A DNA stretch of 64,000 bases. Origin: Micromonospora endolithica. GTDB lineage: Bacteria; Actinomycetota; Actinomycetes; Mycobacteriales; Micromonosporaceae. This document shows, one piece after another, positions 53,833 to 62,410 of the stretch; positions within the stretch are counted from its first letter, which is position 1; each line of letters starts with the position of its first letter. Under the pieces are notes generated by a model. The model was not told where the DNA came from and made no database searches. It was given only the letters and a program-made list of their open reading frames with translations. Made by a program: the position numbers and the translations under genes. The stretch spans positions 1-64,000 of the forward strand of contig NZ_RBAK01000011.1 of NCBI RefSeq assembly GCF_003626595.1. The letters are read 5' to 3'.

Positions 53833-55005
53833 TCAGAAATAGTCGTGCAGGTGCGCCGGTCCCCCGGCGGCGAGCAGGTCCGCCGCGCGCGGGTCGGCGC
53901 CCGGGGTGGGGTGCAGCAGTCCGGCCTCGGCGACGGCGGTCGCGGTCGCGGCGCCGGCGTAGAGCAGCGCGAAGCCGCGCACGCTCAGGCGCAGGTCGGT
54001 CTCGCCGTGCCAGCGGCGCAGCTCGCCGTGGCCGTCGGCGACGTCCAGGCGCCAGGTGCCGGTGTTCCATTCGGCGAGCGGGTCGTCGAGGTCGAAGGTG
54101 ACGGTGCCGCGCGCGTACGGCGGCCAGCCCCGGTCGGCGACGGCGCGGGTGACCTCGACCGGGCGGTGCATCCAGGTGTCCTGCTCGTGCTCGCGGGCGT
54201 TCTCCAGCGGCAGGTGGGCGGCGACGGCGTCGCCGGGCAGCAGCGTCAGGCGCAGGGTGGGGGCGACGCTGTGCCAGCTGGCCAGGACACCGACCAGTGC
54301 CCGGGAGGCGTCGGCGGTGGTGGCCAGGACGTCCTCGACGGTCAGGACGCTGTCGCTGCCGTAGCCGCGGCCGCGTTGCCAGCCGGCGTAGCCGACCAGG
54401 TGGCCGTCGTGTTCGACCAGGGTGAGCCCGTCGTAGGGCAGCTCGTCGCCGTGGTCGAACAGCGGGCCGCGTCGGGTGAGCAGGCCGCAGCGGTGCCGGG
54501 TGACCTGCTCGTAGAGGGCGGCGGTGGCGGGCAGGTCGGCGGTCCGGCCGGAGCGGACCGTCAGGTGCGCGGCCGGCCGGTGTCGGGGCAGCGCGGCGGT
54601 CGGCAGGTCGACGGTACGCAGGACGCCGGCGACCTCCCAGCCGCAGGCGCGGTAGGGGGCGCCGACGGTGGGGAACAGGGCGCTGACGGCGGCGCCGCGC
54701 TCGTGGGCGCCGCGCAGCAGCGCGCCCAGCAGCGCGCGGGCGACGCCCCGGCCGCGCGCCTCGGGGGCCACCGCGACACCGGCGACGTCGGCGGCGGCCA
54801 CCGCACGTCCGGTCCACCACTGGTCGTGGTGCAGGTCGACGGCCTTGCCCAGCAGCGCCCCGGAGGCGTCGAACGCGCCGTAGCGGGTCAGGCCCGCCGT
54901 GGTGGTGGTGGGCGGCGGTTGCGGGTCGGATCCGAAGGCGAGGCGGCCGAGGGCCCAGGCGTCGGTGAGGTCGGCGTCGGTGAGCGGGCGGACGGTGACG
55001 GGCAT
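53833..55005 (-). CDS. Eis-like GNAT-family acetyltransferase
   Basis: This 390-residue protein has an N-terminal GNAT domain with VAGVAVAPEARGRGVARALL (acetyl-CoA loop), a second GNAT-like half, and a C-terminal SCP2-like domain ending in PAHLHDYF. The C-terminal aromatic carboxylate is the catalytic base in Eis enzymes. Eis proteins multi-acetylate aminoglycosides and lysines. ATG 55005 has TATCGT 6 nt upstream on the minus strand (leaderless). Resistance is possible but not shown. Confidence 0.87.
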   Translation of the reverse strand: MPVTVRPLTDADLTDAWALGRLAFGSDPQPPPTTTTAGLTRYGAFDASGALLGKAVDLHHDQWWTGRAVAAADVAGVAVAPEARGRGVARALLGALLRGAHERGAAVSALFPTVGAPYRACGWEVAGVLRTVDLPTAALPRHRPAAHLTVRSGRTADLPATAALYEQVTRHRCGLLTRRGPLFDHGDELPYDGLTLVEHDGHLVGYAGWQRGRGYGSDSVLTVEDVLATTADASRALVGVLASWHSVAPTLRLTLLPGDAVAAHLPLENAREHEQDTWMHRPVEVTRAVADRGWPPYARGTVTFDLDDPLAEWNTGTWRLDVADGHGELRRWHGETDLRLSVRGFALLYAGAATATAVAEAGLLHPTPGADPRAADLLAAGGPAHLHDYF

Positions 55006-55026
55006 CGGCACACGATAGTGCCGGGT

Positions 55027-55070
55027 CGCCGGTGGTCGCCGCCGGGTTTTCCCGTCGGCGACCACCGGCG
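55027..55070 (-). terminator. Terminator of the cydAB operon
   Basis: GCCGGTGGTCGCCG (55028-55041) and CGGCGACCACCGGC (55056-55069) form a perfect stem, with an inner GGG-TTTT-CCC hairpin. It lies 8 nt past the cydB stop on the minus strand. Confidence 0.8.
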
Positions 55071-55077
55071 CCGGGTG

Positions 55078-56076
55078 TCAGTGCTGCGGGATGTGGGCCA
55101 CGCCGATGCGCTTGCGGAACACCCAATAGGTCCAGCCCTGGTAGGCCAGCACGATCGGGGTGAACACCACCGCCACCCAGGTCATGATCTTCAGGGTGTA
55201 GGGGGTGGACGCGGCGTTGGTGGCGGTCAGCGTGCCGGCCGGGTCCAGGGTCGAGGGCAGCACGTTCGGGAACAGCGCGGCGAACAGGGTCGCCACGGCC
55301 AGGCCGATGGCCACGGCGGTGCCGGTGAAGGCCCAGCCCTCCCGGCGTACGCGGGCGGCGGCGAGACCACCGAGCAGCGCCAGGGCCGCGCCGACGGCGA
55401 ACACGACGGCGGCGGCGCTGGAGCGGATGGTCAGCGTCCAGGACAGGAACGCCACCGCGAGCACGGCGGTGGCCACGCCCAGGCGCACCGCGAGCGCGCC
55501 GGCGCGCTCGCGGACCTCGCCGACGGTCTTCAGGGCGATGAACACCGCGCCGTGGGTGGCGAACAGGGCCAGGGTGGTCGCGCCGCCGAGCAGGGCGTAC
55601 GGGTTGAGCAGGTTGAGCAGGCCGCCGACGTACTCGTGGTCGGCGTCCAGGGGCACGCCGCGCAGGATGTTGGCGAAGGCGACGCCCCACAGGATGGCCG
55701 GCAGCACCGAACCCCAGAAGATCGCGGCGTCCCAGCGGCGCTTCCAGGCGGCCTCGGGGCGCTTGTGGCGGTACTCGAAGGCCACGCCGCGGGCGATCAG
55801 GGCGAGCAGGATCAGCAGCAGCGGCAGGTAGAAGCCGGAGAACAGGGTGGCGTACCACTCGGGGAACGCGGCGAACATGGCCCCGCCGGCGGTGATCAGC
55901 CACACCTCGTTGCCGTCCCAGACCGGGCCGATGGTGTTGATCAGGACGCGCCGTTCGCGGTCGTCGCGGCCGAGGACGGGCAGCAGCATGCCGACGCCGA
56001 AGTCGAAGCCCTCCAGGATGAAGTAGCCGGTGAAGAGGACGGCGACGAGGAGAAACCAGATGGTCGTCAGTTCCAC
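55078..56076 (-). CDS. cydB: Cytochrome bd ubiquinol oxidase subunit II
   Basis: This 332-residue membrane protein with about eight or nine helices begins ELTTIWFLLVAVLFTGYFIL and shows EGFDFGVGMLLPVLGRDD, then GPVWDGNEVWLITAGGAMFA, both hallmarks of CydB. It pairs with CydA as the high-affinity menaquinol oxidase. It starts 14 nt after the cydA stop. cydDC, needed for assembly, is not in the window. Confidence 0.95.
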   Translation of the reverse strand: MELTTIWFLLVAVLFTGYFILEGFDFGVGMLLPVLGRDDRERRVLINTIGPVWDGNEVWLITAGGAMFAAFPEWYATLFSGFYLPLLLILLALIARGVAFEYRHKRPEAAWKRRWDAAIFWGSVLPAILWGVAFANILRGVPLDADHEYVGGLLNLLNPYALLGGATTLALFATHGAVFIALKTVGEVRERAGALAVRLGVATAVLAVAFLSWTLTIRSSAAAVVFAVGAALALLGGLAAARVRREGWAFTGTAVAIGLAVATLFAALFPNVLPSTLDPAGTLTATNAASTPYTLKIMTWVAVVFTPIVLAYQGWTYWVFRKRIGVAHIPQH

Positions 56077-56090
56077 GGGGTGCTCCGGGG

Positions 56091-57506
56091 TCAGTAGGCG
56101 AAGGCGAGCGGGCGCTCGGCGTCGTCGTGGGTGTCGTCAATGGGGTGCTCGTCGCTGACGTCGGGTACGCCGGCCTTGGCGTAGCGCAGCAGGAGCTTGA
56201 CCTCGATCACGGCGAGGGTGGCGTAGATCAGGGTGAACGCGGTGAAGGAGGTGAGGACCTCGGTCAGGGACACGCTGCGGGACACGCCGTCGCGGGTGAG
56301 CATCTCGCCGAACACGATCCACGGCTGGCGGCCCATCTCGGTGAAGATCCAGCCGAAGGAGTTGGCGAGCAGGGGCAGGATCGGCATGGCCAGGGCGGCG
56401 CGCAGCAGCCACCGGTTGGTGGGGGTACGGCCCTTGCGGTGGGTCCAGAGCACCAGCAGGGCGATCGCGGCGGCGGCCAGCCCGAAGGCGATCATGAACC
56501 GGAAGCTCCAGTAGGTGACCGGGATGATCGGGGTGTAGCTGCCGGCGCCGTACTGGCTGGCGTACTGGGCCTGGAGGTCGTTGATGCCCTGGACGGTGCC
56601 CTCGGGGTCGCCGGTGCCCAGGTACGACAGCAGGTACGGGATCTTGATGGCGAACAGCTCGCGGGTGCCGTCGAGGCTGCCGACGGTGAGTACGGAGAAC
56701 GAGGCGGGGCTCTCGGTCTCGTACAGTCCCTCGGCGGCGGCCATCTTCATCGGCTGCACCTGGGTCATGATCTTGCCTTGGATGTCGCCGGTGACGACCA
56801 CGGCGAAGGCGGCGACGAGGGTGACCCAGGAGCCGAACTTCGCGGCGAACCGGTAGGCGGGGGTGTCGGCGGAGTCGCGGTTGCGGATCAGGTGCCACAC
56901 GGCGACGGCGACCAGCAGGGACCCGGCGACGAGGAACGAGCCGGCGATGGTGTGCGGGAAGGTGATCAGGGCGACCTTGTTGGTCAGCACGGCGACGAAG
57001 TCGGTCAGTTCGGCGCGACCGGTGTCGGGGTTGATCCGGTAGCCGACCGGGTTCTGCATGAACGAGTTCGCGGCGAGGATGAAGTACGCCGACAGGTTCG
57101 TGCCGATCGCGGCGGCCCAGATGCTGGCCAGGTGCAGGCGCTTGGGCAGCCGGTCCCAGCCGAAGATCCACAGGCCGATGAAGGTGGATTCCAGGAAGAA
57201 CGCCACCAGGGCCTCGATGGCCAGGGGGGCGCCGAAGATGTCGCCGACGAAGCGGGAGTAGTCGCTCCAGTTCATGCCGAACTGGAACTCCTGCACGATG
57301 CCGGTGACCACGCCCATCGCGAAGTTGATCAGGAAGAGCTTGCCGTAGAACTTGGTGAGCTTGAGGTACTTCTCGTCGCCGGTGCGGTGCCAGCGGGTCT
57401 GCAGGATGGCGACCAGCACGGACAGGCCGATGGTCAGCGGTACGAAGAGAAAGTGGTAGACGGTGGTGACACCGAACTGCCAGCGGGCGACGTCCAACGC
57501 GTCCAC
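56091..57506 (-). CDS. cydA: Cytochrome bd ubiquinol oxidase subunit I
   Basis: This 471-residue membrane subunit carries haems b558, b595 and d. Landmarks are ARWQFGVTTVYHFLFVPLTI at the N-terminus (axial histidine), a short Q-loop, and GWIFTEMGRQPW (GRQPW motif). The enzyme reduces oxygen at low tension and resists nitric oxide. GTG 57506 has GGGGG 6 nt upstream. A dyad overlaps the predicted transcription start, so repression is likely. Confidence 0.95.
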   Translation of the reverse strand: MDALDVARWQFGVTTVYHFLFVPLTIGLSVLVAILQTRWHRTGDEKYLKLTKFYGKLFLINFAMGVVTGIVQEFQFGMNWSDYSRFVGDIFGAPLAIEALVAFFLESTFIGLWIFGWDRLPKRLHLASIWAAAIGTNLSAYFILAANSFMQNPVGYRINPDTGRAELTDFVAVLTNKVALITFPHTIAGSFLVAGSLLVAVAVWHLIRNRDSADTPAYRFAAKFGSWVTLVAAFAVVVTGDIQGKIMTQVQPMKMAAAEGLYETESPASFSVLTVGSLDGTRELFAIKIPYLLSYLGTGDPEGTVQGINDLQAQYASQYGAGSYTPIIPVTYWSFRFMIAFGLAAAAIALLVLWTHRKGRTPTNRWLLRAALAMPILPLLANSFGWIFTEMGRQPWIVFGEMLTRDGVSRSVSLTEVLTSFTAFTLIYATLAVIEVKLLLRYAKAGVPDVSDEHPIDDTHDDAERPLAFAY

Positions 57507-57525
57507 CTGAACCCCCAGCTTTGCG

Positions 57526-57542
57526 TACTACGAGACGTAGTA
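57526..57542. promoter_or_regulatory. Operator-like dyad in the cydAB promoter
   Basis: TACTACG (57526-57532), AGA, CGTAGTA (57536-57542) is a perfect 7-bp inverted repeat. It lies just downstream of TAGTAT (minus strand, 57544-57549), a -10 candidate for cydA. A degenerate second copy (TACTAC and TCGTAG) follows at 57545-57562. The bound factor is unknown. Confidence 0.6.
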
Positions 57543-57682
57543 AATACTACCGGCCGTCGTAGAAGTTTCGGCAGGGCCGGGGGTCCCGGACCGGCCCGGG
57601 ACCAATGACCCTGATCACCCCGGCCGGTCGACCGGGCCCGGTCCCCCACCACGGCGCGCCGCCGTGCGAGCATGTCCCGCTG

Positions 57683-58459
57683 ATGGACACCGCCCACTCC
57701 CCCTGGCAGCCGCCGTTGATCTGGCGCGGCGCGCAGGTGCTCGCCCGTACCGTGGTCGGCGCCGTGGCCCGGTTGGAGGTCACCGGAGAGGTGCCGGCGG
57801 CCCTGCGCCGGGGCCCCCTGGTGCTGGCCGCCAACCACCTCAGCCCGTTCGACCCGGTGGTGCTCGCCGCCGCCTGCCGCGCCGTCGGTGTCGCGCCGCG
57901 GTTCATGGCCACCGGTGGGCTGTTCCGCGCCCCCGTCGTCGGCACGGCCATGCGCCGCGCCGGGCACATCCGCGTGGACCGGGGCACCGCCGCCGTCGGC
58001 CGGGCCCTCGACGACGCCGCGCGCGCCGTCGCCGGCGGCTCGGTGATCCTGGTCTACCCGGAGGGGCGCATCGGCCTGGACCCCGGGCTGTGGCCCGAAC
58101 GCGGCAAGACCGGCGCGGCCCGCCTCGCCCTGGCCGGCCACGCGCCGGTCATCCCGGTCGCCCAGTGGGGCTCGCACGAGGTCGTGCCCTACCAGGCGCC
58201 CCGGGGCCTGCTGCGCGGTGTGGCCCGCTCGCTGCTGCGCCGCCCGGTCGTGCGGGTGCGCTTCGGCGCACCGGTCGACCTCGGCGACCTGAACCCCGGC
58301 GCGCCCGGCGCCGCCCGGCGGGCCACCGACCGGATCATCGACGCGATCACCGACACGCTGGTGCCGCTGCGCCCGGACGAGCCCGACCGGCCCCGGTACG
58401 TCGACCCGAGCCGCCCCGTCGACTCAAGCCGCGTGCACCGCCGCCGCCCACCGGGCTAG
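57683..58459 (+). CDS. 1-acyl-sn-glycerol-3-phosphate acyltransferase-like (PlsC family)
   Basis: This 258-residue acyltransferase has the H-x4-D motif in NHLSPFD, the glycerol-3-phosphate-binding YPEGRIG, and an N-terminal hydrophobic segment. It esterifies lysophosphatidic acid or a related lipid. ATG 57683 is preferred as the conserved part starts SPWQPPLIW; ATG 57605 would add 26 residues. The C-terminal 30 residues are Pro/Arg-rich. Confidence 0.85.
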   Translation: MDTAHSPWQPPLIWRGAQVLARTVVGAVARLEVTGEVPAALRRGPLVLAANHLSPFDPVVLAAACRAVGVAPRFMATGGLFRAPVVGTAMRRAGHIRVDRGTAAVGRALDDAARAVAGGSVILVYPEGRIGLDPGLWPERGKTGAARLALAGHAPVIPVAQWGSHEVVPYQAPRGLLRGVARSLLRRPVVRVRFGAPVDLGDLNPGAPGAARRATDRIIDAITDTLVPLRPDEPDRPRYVDPSRPVDSSRVHRRRPPG

Positions 58460-58473
58460 GGCTCAGCCGGCAT

Positions 58474-58522
58474 CGGAGGCACGGAAACCGGGGCGTGCCC
58501 GGCCCCGGACATCCTGCCTCCG
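58474..58522. terminator. Two-part hairpin after the acyltransferase
   Basis: Outer arms CGGAGGCA (58474-58481) and TGCCTCCG (58515-58522) enclose inner arms CCGGGGC (58488-58494) and GCCCCGG (58502-58508). It begins 15 nt after the stop at 58459 and probably terminates transcription. Confidence 0.6.
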
Positions 58523-58644
58523 CGGAACCGGTGTCGGTCCCCGGGCCGAGGGATGCGACTGGCTCGGTGGAGGGATGAGGTCGCTTCGGCCTGCGCTGAT
58601 GCTGGAACACGTCAGCCAACCACCCGGCCGAAGGAGTGATGTGC

Positions 58645-59196
58645 ATGTCTGGTTCCCGTGTGACGGCATTGGGGGCGGTGGCAGCCGTGCTGGTTGCCAC
58701 GTGGCCCTCGGGGGCATGGGCTCAGCAGCCCGAGACCAGAACTGCCGCAGGCGGCTGGTCGGTGGTCACCGGACTGGGACAGTTCGTGTACGACGAACCC
58801 CGCGTGGTGGGGCACCGGATCTGGTTCGGCGTCTCGGCGTTCTCGGCCGCCGACGGATCAACGGTTGGCCGGTTCCTCTACCGGCACGAGTGGCCCGACG
58901 GCACACTGGCCGCGCAGGGCCAGGCCGACGTGACGTGCGTACGGGTCACCGGAAACGTCGCGCTCTTGACCGCGATCGTGCCGGAGGGCGAAGGCACGGT
59001 GAAGAACCACGGCTTCTACGTGAAGATCATCGACGGTGGGCGGATGCCGGATCTGATCGTCGACGCCCAGGTGCAGAACGGCGAGGAGCGGCCACCCACC
59101 CACTGCCTCGATCCCGAGACGGACCTCCCGCCGGGCCTGCCCCAACGGCCCCGGTACCCGGTTCTCGCCGGTGGATACGCGGTGGCATGCTGCTGA
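58645..59196 (+). CDS. Secreted protein of unknown function
   Basis: This 183-residue protein has a Sec signal peptide (SRVTALGAVAAVLVATWPSGAWA, cleavage after residue 26). The mature domain has about six beta-strand-like segments and four cysteines, including a C-terminal CC pair. No family is recognised. ATG 58645 is preferred, since AAGGAG (58631-58636) lies 8 nt upstream. GC content is slightly lower than its neighbours. Confidence 0.7.
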   Translation: MSGSRVTALGAVAAVLVATWPSGAWAQQPETRTAAGGWSVVTGLGQFVYDEPRVVGHRIWFGVSAFSAADGSTVGRFLYRHEWPDGTLAAQGQADVTCVRVTGNVALLTAIVPEGEGTVKNHGFYVKIIDGGRMPDLIVDAQVQNGEERPPTHCLDPETDLPPGLPQRPRYPVLAGGYAVACC

Positions 59197-59320
59197 GCAG
59201 AGCCGAACGGGCGCCCGGCCGACCTGACCCCGAGCGCGGATCCGGACGGCGGCGCGGCGGGCGGGTCACCGACGCCGGCCGGTTACCAGCCGGCCACCGA
59301 CCGGGGGCATACTGCGTCGC

Positions 59321-60088
59321 GTGCTGACCCGATTCGGCTACCTCGACGCGCCCGCGCCGCTGGCGTTCGCCCACCGTGGCGGCGCCGCCGAGGGCGACGA
59401 GAACACCACCGAGGCGTTCGCCCGCGCCATCGGGCTCGGTTACCGGTACGTGGAGACCGACGTGCACGCCACCGCCGACGGAGTGGCCGTGGTCTTCCAC
59501 GACCCGACCCTCGCCCGGGTCACCGGCGAGCCGGGGCGCATCGCCGACCTGCGCTGGGCCGACCTCGCCTCGGTACGCGTCGGCGGCGCCGCCGTCGTAC
59601 CCCGGCTCGACGAGGTGCTGGGCGCCTGGCCGCAGGTCCGCTTCAACATCGACGTGAAGGCCGACGGCGGCGTCGAGCCGACGGTCGCCACCGTGACCCA
59701 GGTCGGCGCCGCCGACCGGGTGCTGCTCGCGTCGTTCAGCGACGCCCGACTGACCCGCCTGCGGGCGCTCACCGGGGGTCGGGTCGCCACCAGCCTCGGC
59801 ATGCGCGGGGTGGCCCGACTACGGCTCGCCTCCCTGCACGGGCGCCCGCTGCGGCTGCCGGCGTCGGTGGTCGCAGCGCAGGTGCCGCCACGCTACGGGC
59901 GGGTGCCCGTGGTGGACCGCCGGTTCCTCGACTACTGCCACCGGCTCGGCCTGCAGGTGCACGTCTGGACGATCGACGAACCCGCCCAGATGCACGACTT
60001 ACTGGATCGTGGTGTGGATGGCATCATGACCGATCACGTCGGCGTGCTGCGCGACGTCTACCGCAGCCGCGGCCACTGGGCCGCCTGA
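59321..60088 (+). CDS. Glycerophosphodiester phosphodiesterase
   Basis: This 255-residue TIM-barrel enzyme has FAHRGG (H18), DENTTEAFARAIGLGYRYVE with TDVHATADG and VVFHDPTLARVT, all GDPD catalytic motifs. It hydrolyses glycerophosphodiesters to glycerol-3-phosphate and an alcohol. GTG 59321 follows CATACT by 7 nt. No signal peptide is present, so it is cytoplasmic. The 124-nt gap before it has only a GC-rich hairpin. Confidence 0.9.
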   Translation: MLTRFGYLDAPAPLAFAHRGGAAEGDENTTEAFARAIGLGYRYVETDVHATADGVAVVFHDPTLARVTGEPGRIADLRWADLASVRVGGAAVVPRLDEVLGAWPQVRFNIDVKADGGVEPTVATVTQVGAADRVLLASFSDARLTRLRALTGGRVATSLGMRGVARLRLASLHGRPLRLPASVVAAQVPPRYGRVPVVDRRFLDYCHRLGLQVHVWTIDEPAQMHDLLDRGVDGIMTDHVGVLRDVYRSRGHWAA

Positions 60089-60109
60089 GGAGCCCGAGAA
60101 GGACCCCCG

Positions 60110-61504
60110 ATGGCCGAGACCGTCATGCCGGCGGTGGGCGACAACCCCGCCCCGTCGAGCACCCGCAGCGAGCGCACCGGCTGGTACTTCTACGACTGGG
60201 CGATGTCGGCGTTCTCCACCACCGTCATCACGGTGTTCCTTGGCCCGTTCCTGACCACGGTCGCCAAGCTTGCCGCCGGCTGCGAGCTGGGCGCCGAGTC
60301 CTGCTCCGGGTACGTGTACCCGCTGGGGATCAAGGTGGCCCCCGGGTCGTACTTCGCGTACCTGGTGTCGCTGTCGGTGTTCCTCACCGTGTTCGTGCTG
60401 CCGGTGGTGGGGGCGGTGGCCGACCGGACCACGCACAAGAAACGGCTGCTGGCCGCCGCCGCGTTCACCGGCGCCGCCGCCACCGTCGGAATGCTCTTCG
60501 TCACCGGCGACCGCTACCTGCTCGGCGGGGCGCTGTTCCTGGTGGCGAACATCGCCTTCGGCGCCGGCGTGGTCGTCTACAACTCGTTCCTGCCGCAGCT
60601 GGGCGGCCCCGACGACCGGGACGGCATCTCCAGCCGCGGCTGGGCGCTGGGCTACCTCGGTGGTGGCCTGCTGCTGGCGTTGAACCTGGTGGCCGTCACC
60701 ATGCTCGGCGAGGACGGCAACGACCAGCGCACCCTGGACCTGGCCCGGTGGTCGATCGTGTCGGCCGGGCTGTGGTGGGCGGTGTTCACCCTCGTGCCGC
60801 TGCGCTGGCTGCGCGAGCACCCGACCGCGACGGCCCTCGCCGCCCGCGGCGGCAACGTGCTCACCGACGGGTTCCGGCAGCTCGGCCGCACCCTGCGCCA
60901 GATCAAGGCGTACCCGCTGACGCTGTACTTCCTGCTGGCGTTCCTGGTCTACAACGACGGGATCCAGACCGTCATCGCCCTGGCCAGCCAGTACGGCACC
61001 GAGGAGCTGCGGCTGGGGCAGTCCACGCTGATCGTCACCATCCTGCTGGTGCAGTTCCTGGCGTTCGGTGGGGCGTTGCTGCTCGGCGCGTTGGCCCGGC
61101 GCATCGGCGCGTGGAAGACCGTGCTGCTGAGCCTGGTGCTGTGGACCGGGGTGATCCTGGCCGCGTTCCGGCTGCCCGCCGAGGCGCCGGTGCCGTTCAT
61201 GGTCCTCGGCGCGGCCATCGGCCTGGTCCTCGGCGGCAGCCAGGCGTTGAGCCGGTCGTTGTTCAGCCAGCTCATCCCGGCCGGCCGGGAGGGCGAGTAC
61301 TACGGCTTCTACGAGATCAGCGACAAGGGCACCAGCTGGCTCGGGCCGCTGGCGTTCGGCCTGGTGTTCCAGCTCACCAACTCCTACCGGGTGGGCCTGG
61401 TCTCCCTGCTGATCTTCTTCGTGGTCGGCTTCGTGCTGCTGCTCGCGGTGCCCATGCGCCGGGCCATCGTCGCCGCCGGCAACACCCCGCCGAAGGTGCT
61501 GTAA
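60110..61504 (+). CDS. MFS transporter, UMF1/ATG22-like
   Basis: This 464-residue protein has twelve predicted helices. It begins TGWYFYDWAMSAFSTTVITV, the diagnostic opening of the UMF1 (Atg22-like) family. RTTHKKRLLAA is the loop 2-3 signature and GGSQALSRSLFSQLIP is typical too. Relatives may export amino acids or other metabolites. ATG 60110 is 21 nt after the GDPD stop, so the pair is an operon. Confidence 0.88.
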   Translation: MAETVMPAVGDNPAPSSTRSERTGWYFYDWAMSAFSTTVITVFLGPFLTTVAKLAAGCELGAESCSGYVYPLGIKVAPGSYFAYLVSLSVFLTVFVLPVVGAVADRTTHKKRLLAAAAFTGAAATVGMLFVTGDRYLLGGALFLVANIAFGAGVVVYNSFLPQLGGPDDRDGISSRGWALGYLGGGLLLALNLVAVTMLGEDGNDQRTLDLARWSIVSAGLWWAVFTLVPLRWLREHPTATALAARGGNVLTDGFRQLGRTLRQIKAYPLTLYFLLAFLVYNDGIQTVIALASQYGTEELRLGQSTLIVTILLVQFLAFGGALLLGALARRIGAWKTVLLSLVLWTGVILAAFRLPAEAPVPFMVLGAAIGLVLGGSQALSRSLFSQLIPAGREGEYYGFYEISDKGTSWLGPLAFGLVFQLTNSYRVGLVSLLIFFVVGFVLLLAVPMRRAIVAAGNTPPKVL

Positions 61505-61558
61505 CGCGCGTCGCGGGCCTACCGGTTCGGCGGCGTCGATGGGTTAGGCTGCCCGACC

Positions 61559-62272
61559 GTGACCGACCACGCCACCTCCCCGACCTGCCTCGCGCGACCC
61601 CTGCCCGGACCGGGCGACAGCCCCGGCGGGTGCGCCGCGGCCCGCGGGGTGGACGGCCGCCCGCTGCACGCCGCCGCGCTGAAGTTCTTCTGGGGCCCGA
61701 TGGACTGCGGCAAGTCCACCATGGCGTTGCAGATGAACTACAACCACTCCCGGCAGGGCCGCCGGGGCCTGGTCACCACCCGCATCGACCGGTCGCTGGG
61801 TCCGCAGGTCACCACCCGCATCGGGCTGGCCCACGAGGCCATCGAGGTGACCGACGAGCTGGACCTGCGGGCGCTGGTCCGTGACACCTGGGCCGAGGGT
61901 GTCCGGGTGGACTACCTGATCTGCGACGAGGCGAGCTTCTACAGCGTCGAGCACGTCGAGCAGATGGCCGAGCTGGTGGACGGCTACGACGTCGACGTGT
62001 ACGCGTTCGGCCTCGCCACCGACTTCCGGTCCTGCCTGTTCCCGGCCGTGCAGCGGCTGTTCGAGCTGGCCGACGAGGTGGCCCGCATCCAGGTCGAGGT
62101 GCTGTGCTGGTGCGGCCGGGAAGGGCTGCTCAACGCACGGGTCGTCGACGGGCGGGTGGTCCGCGAGGGCGCCCAGGTCGTCATCGGCGACACCGTGGAC
62201 ACCGCCGAGGTGCGCTACCAGGTGCTGTGCCGCCGCCACTACCGGGCCGGTGAGCTGGGCCCGCGCCGGTGA
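61559..62272 (+). CDS. tdk: Thymidine kinase
   Basis: This 237-residue type II thymidine kinase has P-loop GPMDCGKST (46-54), YLICDEASFYS (Walker B), AFGLATDFRSCLF (lasso/substrate), and zinc-site cysteines CWCGREG and LCRRHY. It phosphorylates thymidine for salvage. An N-terminal extension of about 35 residues precedes the P-loop domain. GTG 61559 lies 8 nt after TAGGCT (61545-61550). Confidence 0.92.
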   Translation: MTDHATSPTCLARPLPGPGDSPGGCAAARGVDGRPLHAAALKFFWGPMDCGKSTMALQMNYNHSRQGRRGLVTTRIDRSLGPQVTTRIGLAHEAIEVTDELDLRALVRDTWAEGVRVDYLICDEASFYSVEHVEQMAELVDGYDVDVYAFGLATDFRSCLFPAVQRLFELADEVARIQVEVLCWCGREGLLNARVVDGRVVREGAQVVIGDTVDTAEVRYQVLCRRHYRAGELGPRR

Positions 62273-62410
62273 CTGCGGGCCGCCCGCCGGCGGCCGGTCG
62301 GACACGATTCGATCACGGCGCGAACCTTTCGCCACCCCTGACCCCTTCCTGACGGCGACGACGACGGCGAGCGGCGCCCGTCGCGCACGGGTACGGGGAG
62401 ACACCACGAC

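Noticed and set aside
57526..57542. Rex or FNR/CRP box upstream of cydA
   Set aside because: The sequence lacks TTGTGAA-type or TTGAT-type half-sites. It is a different dyad.
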